Shown: positions 1 through 8,278, counted from the first letter of the stretch. The stretch: DNA of 21,073 bases from Acidobacteriota bacterium (GCA_013697225.1 JACCXG010000502.1:1-21073), one strand, 5' to 3'. Numbers and translations are program-made. The notes: generated from the sequence alone by a model not told the origin.

Positions 1-14
1 CAGGTAGAGTGACG

Positions 15-770
15 ATGCAGAGGAGCGATGTTGCCATTGCCACGCTGACCCTGGTCCGGGATCCTGAGGAACACCGGCTCGTGGCGGCAGCGTTGTCCGG
101 CCTCGCGGCGGCCGGAATGCCCGTAGCCATCAGCGACGGGGGCTCTCCACCGGATTTCCTCGATTACGTTGCCGGGCTGCCGGCGGTTCAAGCCGTACCG
201 CCAGACCACCCGGGGCTGGTGGGTCAGATCAAAGCCAGCCTGCGCGCTGCGGCGCAGACCGGCCGCCGGTTCATCCTGTATCTCGAACCCGACAAGGAGT
301 CGTTCGTGGAGAGCCGGCTGGCCTCCTTCCTCAGCCAGGCGCCGGATGACAACGACGTAGGGGTGGTACTTGCCGCCCGGTCCGCCAGGAGTCTCGACAC
401 CTACCCCTCCACGCAGAAATTCGCTGAGTCAGCGTTCAACACCCTGGCGGGAGAAGCCCTCCGCCTCCCCGCTGACTACCTCTATGGACCGTGTGTCCTG
501 AACCGGGAGCTGGTTCCCTCTGCCGAAGGCGCCGGTGCGGCGCTCGGCTGGGGCTGGCGTCCGTACCTATTTGCCATAGCTCTCCGCGCGGGGTTGCGCG
601 TTCTCGCCATCGAAGGAGAGCACCCGTGCCCGGATGCGCAGCGGGCCGAGCGGGACGCCGATCGAATTCACCGCCTGCGTCAACTCGGGCAGAACCTTAA
701 CGGGCTCGTCGAAGGCCTGACGGCGAGGATCCCCGGAGACCGCTTCCCTTCAGGTGCGGGAGGGGTGTAA
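15..770 (+). CDS. GT-A-like conserved protein of unknown function
   Basis: This is a protein of about 251 residues that I cannot assign to a named family. Its first half reads like a nucleotide-diphospho-sugar transferase (GT-A) fold: a hydrophobic strand TLTLVRD, a helix, then PVAISDGGSPPDF, which resembles the second strand and acidic loop of family-2 glycosyltransferases. FILYLEPDK follows near residue 95, and YLYGPCVLNREL near residue 155 resembles an acceptor-side segment. There is no signal peptide or membrane helix, so it is probably cytoplasmic. The ATG at 15 has a weak GAG at 7-9. A GTG at 9 is also possible, and since no stop separates the frame from the window edge the gene could begin further upstream. 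The sulfatase gene starts 19 bases after its stop, so the two may be cotranscribed. The coding call is firm; a sugar-transfer role is inference only. Confidence 0.72.
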   Translation: MQRSDVAIATLTLVRDPEEHRLVAAALSGLAAAGMPVAISDGGSPPDFLDYVAGLPAVQAVPPDHPGLVGQIKASLRAAAQTGRRFILYLEPDKESFVESRLASFLSQAPDDNDVGVVLAARSARSLDTYPSTQKFAESAFNTLAGEALRLPADYLYGPCVLNRELVPSAEGAGAALGWGWRPYLFAIALRAGLRVLAIEGEHPCPDAQRAERDADRIHRLRQLGQNLNGLVEGLTARIPGDRFPSGAGGV

Positions 771-789
771 GGTCTTTGGCGAGGCGCTC

Positions 790-2208
790 ATGCGTTACCT
801 GATTCTCACGTTGGCCACGGGCCTCTGGCTGGGTATTGGCGCCGCGCGCCAGCCTGCCGCCGTGCAGCCGCCGGGCCCGCCGAACATCCTGCTGATTCAC
901 GCCGACGATCTGGGCTTCGGCGACCTCAGCGTCTATGGCCAGGAGCGCTTCGCGACCCCGGCGCTCGACAGGCTGGCTCGGGAAGGCATCCGCTTCACGA
1001 ATTACTACTCGGGGAGCACCGTCTGCGCCCCTTCCCGCGCGGCGCTGATGACAGGGCTGCACACCGGCCATGCTTGGATCCGGGGGAACGGCCGCCTGCC
1101 GGAAGGGGATGTCCCGCTCCGCGCGGAAGATGTCACGGTCGGCGAAGTGTTGAAGGGGGCCGGCTACCGTACGGCGGTTATCGGAAAGTGGGGACTCGGA
1201 CAGCCCGGCACATCCGGTATGCCGGACAATCAGGGGTTCGACCATGCGTTCGGCGTGCTCGACCACCGGCATGCGCACCGCCAGTTCACCGATCACCTGT
1301 ACCGCAACGGTGAGAAGGTGCAGACCGACCTCCAGCGCGACTTCGTGAACGATCTGTTCACCAGGGAAGCGGCGGCGTTCATCGAGCGCGACGACCCACG
1401 GCCGTTCTTCGTCTATTTGAATTACACGGTGCCTCACGCGGAAATGCGTGCTCCCGAAGAGGCGCTCGCAAGGTTCCGCGGGCAATTTCCCGAGACGCCG
1501 TTCGAGAATCCGAAGGCGGATGCGGTGCTCGCGGGCGCAAGGCCCGACGCCGCGTCGCTGGGCTATCGGTCGCAGCCGACACCCCGTGCCGCCTTTGCGG
1601 CGATGGTGACCCGGATGGACCGCGACATCGGGACCCTCACCGACCTCCTCCGGGCACGCGGCCTGGACGGCCGTACCCTTGTCATGTTCACGAGCGACAA
1701 TGGTCCGCACCGTGAAGGGGGAGCGGATCCCGTCTTCTTCAAGAGCGCTGGTCCTCTCAGGGGCATCAAGCGGGATTTGTACGAGGGGGGCATTCGCGTC
1801 CCTGCCATCGCCCGCTGGGCAGGGACCATTCCTGCCGGTCGGGTGAGCGATCACCCATGGGCTCATTGGGACGTGCTGCCGACGTTTGCCGACATCGCGG
1901 GCGCCAAAGTCCCCGCCGGACTCGACGGAATGTCCATGGCCCGGGCGCTTCGCGGCGAGACGCAGCCCACGCATCCGTTTTTCTACTGGGAGTTCCACGA
2001 GCGCGGGTTTCAGCAGGCGGTCAGGATGGGGACGTGGAAGGGTGTTCGGTTGAAGGCCGATGGGCCCCTCGAGCTGTACAACCTCGAGCAGGATCCGTCC
2101 GAAGGACAGGATGTCGCGTCGTCACATCCCGAGATTGTCGGAAGGATCGAGGCCTACCTGAAGACGGCGCGTACGCCGTCCGATCGGTGGCCCGTTCCAC
2201 AGCCGTGA
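790..2208 (+). CDS. Secreted arylsulfatase-type sulfatase
   Basis: This 472-residue sulfatase of the alkaline-phosphatase superfamily hydrolyses sulfate esters, perhaps on polysaccharides; the substrate is not readable from sequence. An N-terminal hydrophobic segment (residues 3-18) followed by AAR-QPAAVQP looks like a signal peptide, so it acts in the periplasm or outside. Metal ligands D39-D40 lie in HADDLGFGD. The activation motif C79-A-P-S-R83 is intact, with Cys79 expected to become formylglycine. GKWGLG (Lys133), H216, D303-N304 in FTSDNGPH and a Lys near 327 complete the usual active site. The ATG at 790 follows GAGG at 781-784 with 5-base spacing and gives the signal peptide; an in-frame upstream start at 754 would overlap the previous gene and bury the signal sequence. 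No formylglycine-generating enzyme gene is visible nearby. Confidence 0.93.
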   Translation: MRYLILTLATGLWLGIGAARQPAAVQPPGPPNILLIHADDLGFGDLSVYGQERFATPALDRLAREGIRFTNYYSGSTVCAPSRAALMTGLHTGHAWIRGNGRLPEGDVPLRAEDVTVGEVLKGAGYRTAVIGKWGLGQPGTSGMPDNQGFDHAFGVLDHRHAHRQFTDHLYRNGEKVQTDLQRDFVNDLFTREAAAFIERDDPRPFFVYLNYTVPHAEMRAPEEALARFRGQFPETPFENPKADAVLAGARPDAASLGYRSQPTPRAAFAAMVTRMDRDIGTLTDLLRARGLDGRTLVMFTSDNGPHREGGADPVFFKSAGPLRGIKRDLYEGGIRVPAIARWAGTIPAGRVSDHPWAHWDVLPTFADIAGAKVPAGLDGMSMARALRGETQPTHPFFYWEFHERGFQQAVRMGTWKGVRLKADGPLELYNLEQDPSEGQDVASSHPEIVGRIEAYLKTARTPSDRWPVPQP

Positions 2209-2241
2209 TCGGATGAGACACGGGTCACAACAGGAGGTTCA

Positions 2242-2658
2242 GTGCGAAGAGGCTTGATCGGGGTGAGTAAGATGCGTGCCGTTGTTCTGTTTTGTGTTGT
2301 CGTTCTTGCAGCGTTGTCCATGCCTACTCCTGCCAATGCCCAGAAAGGGTCCGTTCGCCACGTCGTCGTTTTCAAGTTCAAGCCGGAAGCAACCCCCGAC
2401 CAGATTCAGCAGGTCACCCGCGCATTCAGCGAACTGCGTGGAAAGATCCCCGGGATCACGGGGTTCGAGCACGGGGTGAACAACAGCCCCGAAGGGCGGA
2501 ACCTCGGCTTCACGCACGTGTATCTCATGACGTTCGAGAACGCCGCGGCCAGGGACGCCTACCTGCCCCACCCGGAGCACAAGAAGTTCGGTGAGCTGCT
2601 GGGCAAGCTTGGCATCGTTGCCGACGTGTTCGTTGTGGACTACACCACGACAGGCTGA
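2242..2658 (+). CDS. Secreted Dabb (stress-responsive A/B barrel) domain protein
   Basis: This is a small protein with a signal peptide followed by one dimeric alpha/beta barrel domain. The Dabb pattern is clear: VRHVVVFKFKPEATPDQI at the start, the middle GKIPGITGFEHGVN, then FTHVYLMTFENAAARDAYLPHPEHKKF and the final strand VFVVDYTT. Family members are usually cytoplasmic and of varied or unknown function; the hydrophobic leader VVLFCVVVLAALS ending ANAQ points to export here. AGGAGG at 2232-2237 lies 4 bases before the GTG at 2242. An ATG at 2272 would also give a good signal peptide with a weaker site, so the start is uncertain by ten codons. The catalytic role is unknown; it may bind or convert a small aromatic or polyketide-like ligand, as some barrel relatives do, but nothing here shows that. 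Confidence 0.87.
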   Translation: MRRGLIGVSKMRAVVLFCVVVLAALSMPTPANAQKGSVRHVVVFKFKPEATPDQIQQVTRAFSELRGKIPGITGFEHGVNNSPEGRNLGFTHVYLMTFENAAARDAYLPHPEHKKFGELLGKLGIVADVFVVDYTTTG

Positions 2659-2751
2659 GCACATGGGCACCCGCAAGTTGACGAGTCGAACCCCTGCCGT
2701 CCTGTTCTTCCGCCGTGCCAGAACCGTGCGCCTGTACGGAGTGTTGAGCTC

Positions 2752-3654
2752 GTGAGCGGCGCGGTCTCGAACACTACACGGATCGGCTGGATTGGCACCG
2801 GCGTGATGGGGCACTCGATGTGCGGCCATCTCCTCGCCGAGGGGTACAGAACGACCATTTACAGCCGTACACGGGAGAAGGCAGCCGGGCTGCTCGAACG
2901 CGGAGCCACGTGGGCTGACTCTCCAGGTGCGGTGGCCCAATCATCGGACGTCGTGTTCACGATGGTCGGGTTCCCCGCTGACGTTCGCGCCGTGTACTTC
3001 GAGCCGGACGGCATCCTTGCGGGTGCCCGGCAGGGAGCCGTGCTCGTCGACATGACGACAACCGAGCCGACGCTTGCGCGGGAAATCGAGGCGGCGGCGC
3101 GGAAGGCGGGTGCAAGTGCGGTGGATGCGCCTGTCTCGGGGGGAGACGTCGGGGCGCGCAACCGTGCGCTGTCCATCATGATTGGCGGGGAGCCGGAGGC
3201 GGTGGACGCGGTGATGCCCCTGCTGCAGATCCTGGGTCGCAACATCGTCCATCAGGGGAGCCCCGGCGCCGGGCAGCACACGAAGATGTGCAACCAGATC
3301 GTGATCGCCGGAACGATGATCGGGGTCTGCGAGAGCCTGCTCTATGCGCACAGGGCAGGGCTCGACACCGAGCGCATGCTGCAGTCGATCCGGAGTGGCG
3401 CGGCCGCCTGCTGGACGCTCGAGAACCTTGCCCCACGGGTGATGAAAGGAGACTTCGAGCCAGGTTTCATCGTGGAGCATTTCATCAAGGACATGGGGAT
3501 TGCGCTGGCGGAGGCGCAGCGGATGGGCATCGCGCTCCCGGGGCTCGCTCTCGTCCATCAACTCTACCTGGCCGTTCAGGCACAGGGACACGGCCGCCGG
3601 GGCACTCAGGCCCTGATGCTGGCCCTCGAGCACATTTCGAACATCAGGCGATGA
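2752..3654 (+). CDS. NAD(P)-dependent beta-hydroxyacid dehydrogenase (3-hydroxyisobutyrate dehydrogenase family)
   Basis: A 300-residue oxidoreductase of the beta-hydroxyacid dehydrogenase family, which interconverts 3-hydroxyacids (3-hydroxyisobutyrate, tartronate, 4-hydroxybutyrate) and their semialdehydes with NAD(P). The Rossmann motif GWIGTGVMG is at residues 12-20, the substrate-binding motif DAPVSGG at 125-131, and the catalytic lysine K178 in GAGQHTKMCNQ, followed by an all-helical C-terminal domain. Length is normal for the family and all key residues are present. The GTG at 2752 has GGAG at 2738-2741, a long 10-base spacing; residues before IGWIG are few, so this start fits. The precise substrate cannot be told; glyoxylate or succinic semialdehyde reductases of the same family look alike. 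The 93-base gap before it shows nothing I recognise. Confidence 0.93.
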   Translation: MSGAVSNTTRIGWIGTGVMGHSMCGHLLAEGYRTTIYSRTREKAAGLLERGATWADSPGAVAQSSDVVFTMVGFPADVRAVYFEPDGILAGARQGAVLVDMTTTEPTLAREIEAAARKAGASAVDAPVSGGDVGARNRALSIMIGGEPEAVDAVMPLLQILGRNIVHQGSPGAGQHTKMCNQIVIAGTMIGVCESLLYAHRAGLDTERMLQSIRSGAAACWTLENLAPRVMKGDFEPGFIVEHFIKDMGIALAEAQRMGIALPGLALVHQLYLAVQAQGHGRRGTQALMLALEHISNIRR

Positions 3655-3671
3655 GTCGCCTCTGAGGACGT

Positions 3672-3899
3672 ATGGCTGTCATCAAGCGCAAGACCCGCAA
3701 GAAGCTCTCGAAGCAGCTGAAGAAGGTCGTCAAGAAGCACGGGACCGAAGTGACCCTGTCGCTGGTGTCCGGCATCGTCAGCGGCCTCTCGACAGACGAC
3801 GGGAAGAAGCGTCGGGGCAAGAGGACTGGGATGGAAGGGCCGGAAGTGGTCGAGCTTCCGGTCAGGGCCGCTACGGCGCGGAAACGATCAAACCTCTAG
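3672..3899 (+). CDS. Small Lys-rich hypothetical protein
   Basis: A 75-residue protein not recognised from any family. The first 25 residues are strongly basic (KRKTRKKLSKQLKKVVKK), with lysines spaced as in an amphipathic helix. A more hydrophobic stretch follows (VTLSLVSGIVSGLS), then a second basic patch KKRRGKRTG and a mixed tail. Such composition suggests nucleic-acid or polyphosphate binding, or an association with the membrane surface, but no domain proves it. GAGG at 3664-3667 lies 4 bases before the ATG and the gene begins 17 bases after the dehydrogenase stop, so it is probably the last gene of that transcript. It faces the minus-strand csbD-like gene across a hairpin-rich gap. Coding status is likely from the ribosome site, spacing and protein-like composition. 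Confidence 0.7.
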   Translation: MAVIKRKTRKKLSKQLKKVVKKHGTEVTLSLVSGIVSGLSTDDGKKRRGKRTGMEGPEVVELPVRAATARKRSNL

Positions 3900-3981
3900 G
3901 GTCTCTGGTAGGGGTGGCGGTGCTTACTGTCGCGCCATTCCGAATAGTGGGAGGCGGGTATCGCGGTTGAGTAGAGGTGGT

Positions 3982-4038
3982 ATCACCGGCCGGGGGTTGA
4001 ACTGAAGAGCCGGCCGGTGGTCGGACCACCAGCCGGCT
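3982..4038. terminator. Overlapping hairpins between convergent genes, probable bidirectional terminator
   Basis: Two strong stems lie in the 158-base gap between a plus-strand gene ending at 3899 and a minus-strand gene ending at 4058. Stem A pairs 4008-4014 with 4032-4038 (7 bp) and 4016-4021 with 4025-4030 (6 bp) around a 3-base loop, with one mismatch. Stem B pairs 3984-3993 perfectly with 4010-4019 (10 bp). They share bases 4010-4019 and cannot both form. No T tract follows on either strand, so this is not a canonical intrinsic terminator; placement between convergent genes is the main argument for that role. Confidence 0.5.
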
Positions 4039-4057
4039 GTGGGCTCAGGACCTGCGG

Positions 4058-4261
4058 CTACTTCTTGATGCGATCCGCCACGTCTTCGATGGCGTCGCCT
4101 ACCTTCCGCTTGGCTTTCCCAAAGCCTTCCTGGACGTTTCCGCCTGCCTCATCGGCAACGCCTTCGCCATGGAGCCGCTCGTTGTCCGTCACGTCCCCCC
4201 ATGCCTGCTTGGCCTTGCCCTTCACCTGATCGGTCTTGCCGTCGAATTCATCTCGATTCAT
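4058..4261 (-). CDS. CsbD-like stress protein
   Basis: A 67-residue hydrophilic protein of the CsbD family, whose members are induced by general stress and have no known biochemical activity. The family pattern is visible: an N-terminal MNRDEFDGKTDQVKGKAKQ, then WGDVTDNERL, then EGVADEAGGNVQEGFGKAKRKVGDAIEDV. The protein is rich in Asp, Glu, Lys and Gly with few large hydrophobics, as in the family, and is likely cytoplasmic and loosely structured. GGAGG lies 9 bases before the ATG at 4261 on the minus strand, giving a clear ribosome site. It is the only minus-strand gene in the window and is divergent from rpsL. No sigma-factor consensus stood out upstream, so stress control is inferred from the family alone. 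Confidence 0.92.
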   Translation of the reverse strand: MNRDEFDGKTDQVKGKAKQAWGDVTDNERLHGEGVADEAGGNVQEGFGKAKRKVGDAIEDVADRIKK

Positions 4262-4332
4262 CGGTTCGTACCTCCGGCAGGGTGTACCTTCAAGAATCGA
4301 TACCTCATCAGTAAATGAGCTCGACCGTTGGT

Positions 4333-4376
4333 CTGCTGAAGGTGGTCTCCAGGGGAGACGCCGGCAACCTCAGCAG
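4333..4376. other. Long imperfect stem-loop of unknown role
   Basis: Bases 4333-4339 pair with 4370-4376 (7 bp), 4341-4343 with 4367-4369 (3 bp), and 4345-4350 with 4354-4359 (GTCTCC with GGAGAC, 6 bp, loop AGG). A4340 is bulged and a 1 by 7 internal loop carries GCCGGCA. That is 16 bp in 44 bases. It lies upstream of the promoter candidate for rpsL, so it is either DNA-level structure or part of a csbD 5' leader read on the minus strand. I could not match it to a known riboswitch class. Confidence 0.45.
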
Positions 4377-4419
4377 CATCCGGATTCGGGACCATGCCGT
4401 TCACAAAAAATCTCGCCGC

Positions 4420-4449
4420 TTGCATCGGCGAATAGAGGTTTGTTATATT
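4420..4449 (+). promoter_or_regulatory. Candidate sigma-70-type promoter for the ribosomal protein operon
   Basis: A -35-like TTGCAT at 4420-4425 is followed after 18 bases by TATATT at 4444-4449, with TG at 4441-4442 forming an extended -10 element. The -10 box matches the sigma-70 consensus at five of six positions; the -35 box matches only its TTG. Transcription would start near 4456, leaving a leader of about 210 bases before rpsL. It is the only good -10 element I see between csbD and rpsL; TATAGG at 4566-4571 lacks a partner -35. Confidence 0.55.
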
Positions 4450-4578
4450 TGCAAGGTTCTGGTCGGCCCTGGGACACCCTATCTAGGGCACAAACATCCG
4501 GAACATCGCGCTGCCGGTCCTCGCGACACTGCAGGCCAGACTCGGGCGCCCGCATCATCAACCTTATAGGGTAAGTCA

Positions 4579-4634
4579 GTTCCAGGTGCCGGGCCGCTGA
4601 GGCGGCACCCTAGGCTTGGAACACCACGTTTTTT
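4579..4634 (+). promoter_or_regulatory. Leader hairpin plus T6 upstream of rpsL, possible attenuator
   Basis: GTTCCA at 4579-4584 pairs with TGGAAC at 4617-4622, and GGTGCCG at 4585-4591 pairs with CGGCACC at 4603-4609. This gives a 13 bp stem with a 7-base bulge (4610-4616) and an 11-base loop. A run of six Ts follows at 4629-4634. The 6-base spacer between stem and T run is longer than in an efficient intrinsic terminator. Its place 33 bases before the rpsL start suggests attenuation or a protein-binding leader; this is inference. Confidence 0.42.
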
Positions 4635-4666
4635 GCGCGCCATGTACCGGCGCGTGTGGAGCCATC

Positions 4667-5041
4667 GTGCCGACGATCAGCCAGCTCGTTCGCAAGGGGC
4701 GGGCAGCGGTCCTGACCAAGACCAAGAGCCCGGCGCTGCAGGACAGCCCCCAGAAGCGCGGCGTCTGCGTGCGTGTGTTCACCCAGACCCCGAAGAAGCC
4801 GAATTCCGCGCTGCGCAAGGTGGCGCGCGTGCGCCTGACCAACGGGATCGAGGTGACCACCTATATCCCGGGTGTCGGACACAACCTTCAGGAGCACTCG
4901 CTCGTCCTGATTCGCGGCGGCCGTGTAAAGGATCTGCCGGGCGTTCGCTACCACGTGGTCCGGGGGACCCTCGACGCCGTGGGCGTGCAGGGGCGGAAGC
5001 AGGGGCGCTCGAAGTACGGAGCGAAGCGGCCGAAGTCCTAG
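4667..5041 (+). CDS. rpsL: 30S ribosomal protein S12
   Basis: S12, 124 residues, sits at the decoding centre of the small subunit and affects accuracy. The protein opens PTISQLVRKGR, as in the family. TPKKPNSALRK (residues 41-51) and GGRVKDLPGVRYHVVRG (84-100) are the conserved decoding loops. The lysines that mutate in streptomycin resistance are wild type, and Asp89, the usual methylthiolation site, is present. The start is GTG at 4667, chosen because the family begins at PTIS; GGAG at 4658-4661 lies 5 bases before it. An ATG at 4616 in frame would add 17 unrelated residues that overlap the leader hairpin. It is the first gene of the long operon, preceded by csbD rather than rpoC. Confidence 0.97.
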   Translation: MPTISQLVRKGRAAVLTKTKSPALQDSPQKRGVCVRVFTQTPKKPNSALRKVARVRLTNGIEVTTYIPGVGHNLQEHSLVLIRGGRVKDLPGVRYHVVRGTLDAVGVQGRKQGRSKYGAKRPKS

Positions 5042-5072
5042 CGGCGCGCGAAACGACTGAAGAAGAGCCAAG

Positions 5073-5546
5073 ATGCCAAGACGCAGAGAAGTTCCGAAGC
5101 GTGAAGTTCCCCTCGACCCGCTCTACAACAGTGCGCTGGTGACGAAGTTCATCAGCACGTTGATGCGCGACGGCAAGCGGAGCACGGCCGAGAGCATCAT
5201 GTACGCCAGCCTCTCCTCGATCCAGGAGAAGACCGGCGACGACCCCATCAAGGTGTTCAAGAAGGCGGTCGAGAACGTGAAGCCGGCGCTGGAGGTGAAG
5301 TCGCGGCGCGTGGGCGGCTCGAATTACCAGGTGCCGATCGAGGTCAACCCGAACCGCCGCCTCTCGCTCAGCATCCGGTGGCTGGTGGGTTACGCGCGTT
5401 CGCGCGGCGACGGCAAGACGATGCAGGAGAAGCTCGCCAACGAACTGCTGGACGCCGCCAACCTGCGCGGCGGTGCGGTGAAGAAGCGGGAAGACACGCA
5501 CCGCATGGCCGAAGCCAACAAGGCCTTCGCGCACTACCGGTGGTAG
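5073..5546 (+). CDS. rpsG: 30S ribosomal protein S7
   Basis: S7, 157 residues, is a primary binder of the 3' domain of 16S rRNA and helps nucleate head assembly. The family signature is intact: MPRRREVPKREVPLDPLYNS at the start, KFISTLMRDGKRSTAESIMY, ENVKPALEVKSRRVGGSNYQ, then RWLVGYARSRG and a terminal HRMAEANKAFAHYRW. It has the usual length for bacteria with a 156-residue S7. The ATG at 5073 follows a purine-rich GAAGAAGAG. The rpsL-rpsG gap is only 31 bases and shows no hairpin, so the E. coli type of S7 feedback site between these genes is not evident. A 182-base gap with a REP-like hairpin follows. Confidence 0.97.
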   Translation: MPRRREVPKREVPLDPLYNSALVTKFISTLMRDGKRSTAESIMYASLSSIQEKTGDDPIKVFKKAVENVKPALEVKSRRVGGSNYQVPIEVNPNRRLSLSIRWLVGYARSRGDGKTMQEKLANELLDAANLRGGAVKKREDTHRMAEANKAFAHYRW

Positions 5547-5625
5547 GTCGCCGGGCCCGGGGCCTGACCCGCCGCACATCGCAGCGGGACATTGCAGGGA
5601 TAGCGTAGCAGCGCGGGAGTCGTAG

Positions 5626-5645
5626 CGCGGAGCTTCAGCTCCGCG
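5626..5645. repeat. REP-like hairpin, copy 1 (rpsG-fusA gap)
   Basis: CGCGGAGC, loop TTCA, GCTCCGCG forms a perfect 8 bp stem. A nearly identical element occurs at 9746-9765. It lies in an unusually long (182-base) gap whose rest holds no gene; a second small hairpin (CGAAC at 5666-5670 with GTTCG at 5676-5680) is nearby. The size and form resemble repetitive extragenic palindromes. No T tract follows, so it is unlikely to be an intrinsic terminator in the middle of this operon. Confidence 0.7.
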
Positions 5646-5728
5646 GAAAGTCGGGCCCGGATCACCGAACGGGTGGTTCGAGCCAGGCCGCACGGGGCAG
5701 ACCCGGGGCGGTGCTCACGAGAAGTTCA

Positions 5729-7849
<2,121 letters not shown>

Positions 7850-7854
7850 TTCGC

Positions 7855-7907
7855 AAGGCACGAACAAGGTAGAAGGTAGAAGGTAGAAGGGAAAAGGCAG
7901 AAGGCAC
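7855..7907 (+). repeat. Heptamer repeat AAGGNNN upstream of rpsJ
   Basis: Six contiguous 7-base units occupy 7866-7907: AAGGTAG three times, then AAGGGAA, AAGGCAG and AAGGCAC. A seventh AAGGCAC stands at 7855-7861. Each unit repeats AAGG, a Shine-Dalgarno-like core, and the last core lies 6 bases before the rpsJ ATG. The array fills most of the fusA-rpsJ gap. Confidence 0.9.
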
Positions 7908-7910
7908 ACG

Positions 7911-8246
7911 ATGGCTTCACCATTCAGCGAGAAGATTCGCATCCGTTTGAAGGCATACGACAACCGGGTGCTGGATCAGTCGACGACGGAGATCGTGGAC
8001 ACGGCGCGGCGCACGGGTGCGCGGCTGGCCGGCCCGATTCCCCTCCCGACCGAGAAGAACAAGTGGACGGTGCTGCGATCGCCGCACGTGGACAAGAAAT
8101 CCCGCGAGCAGTTCGAGCTCCGCACGCACAAGCGGCTGATCGACATCTTCGAGCCGACGCCCCAGACGGTCGACGCGCTGATGAAGCTGGACCTGCCGGC
8201 TGGCGTGGACGTCGAGATCAAGGCGTTCGGGAAAGAGCACAAGTAG
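7911..8246 (+). CDS. rpsJ: 30S ribosomal protein S10
   Basis: S10, 111 residues, belongs to the small-subunit head and, as NusE, joins NusB in antitermination. Family segments are clear: KIRIRLKAYDNRVLDQSTTEIVDTA at the start, then GARLAGPIPLPTEKNKWTVLRSPHVDKKSREQFELRTHKRLIDI and a final DLPAGVDVEIKAF. It is a few residues longer than the usual 102-105, because of a short N-terminal MASPFSE and a charged end GKEHK. The ATG at 7911 is preceded by AAGG, itself the last unit of a heptamer array. It opens the S10 cluster, which here directly follows fusA with no separate promoter that I can see. Confidence 0.97.
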   Translation: MASPFSEKIRIRLKAYDNRVLDQSTTEIVDTARRTGARLAGPIPLPTEKNKWTVLRSPHVDKKSREQFELRTHKRLIDIFEPTPQTVDALMKLDLPAGVDVEIKAFGKEHK

Positions 8247-8278
8247 ATCGCTGGCAGCAGGCGCAGGAGCACGAAGCA

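Larger units (their letters stand above)
4262..4666. other. Divergent regulatory region between csbD-like gene and rpsL
   Basis: These 405 bases hold no credible gene. They contain the csbD-like ribosome site (GGAGG on the minus strand near 4271-4275), a long stem-loop at 4333-4376, an extended -10 promoter candidate for the ribosomal operon at 4420-4449, and a leader of about 210 bases. The leader has a short hairpin (GCCCT at 4466-4470 with AGGGC at 4485-4489) and a larger hairpin at 4579-4622 followed by a T6 run. AT content is locally higher at 4400-4460 than in the surrounding genes, as expected of a promoter. Confidence 0.75.

Noticed and set aside
697..1998. A 433-codon minus-strand open frame opposite the sulfatase
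   Set aside because: The plus-strand sulfatase has intact catalytic motifs and a signal peptide; the antisense frame has none.
4333..4390. Possible SAM-I riboswitch, because GCCGGCAACC resembles its conserved GGCAACC
   Set aside because: The kink-turn and the GAUGAA-like elements of SAM-I are absent, the stem order does not fit, and the downstream gene is ribosomal rather than methionine metabolism.
4236..4574. A 112-codon plus-strand open frame in the csbD-rpsL gap
   Set aside because: It overlaps csbD, the long stem-loop and the promoter candidate, has no ribosome site, and its Arg/Ser/Gln-rich product resembles nothing.
5042..5072. S7 autoregulatory site between rpsL and rpsG as in E. 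coli
   Set aside because: The gap is only 31 bases and I see no hairpin or similarity to the known operator.
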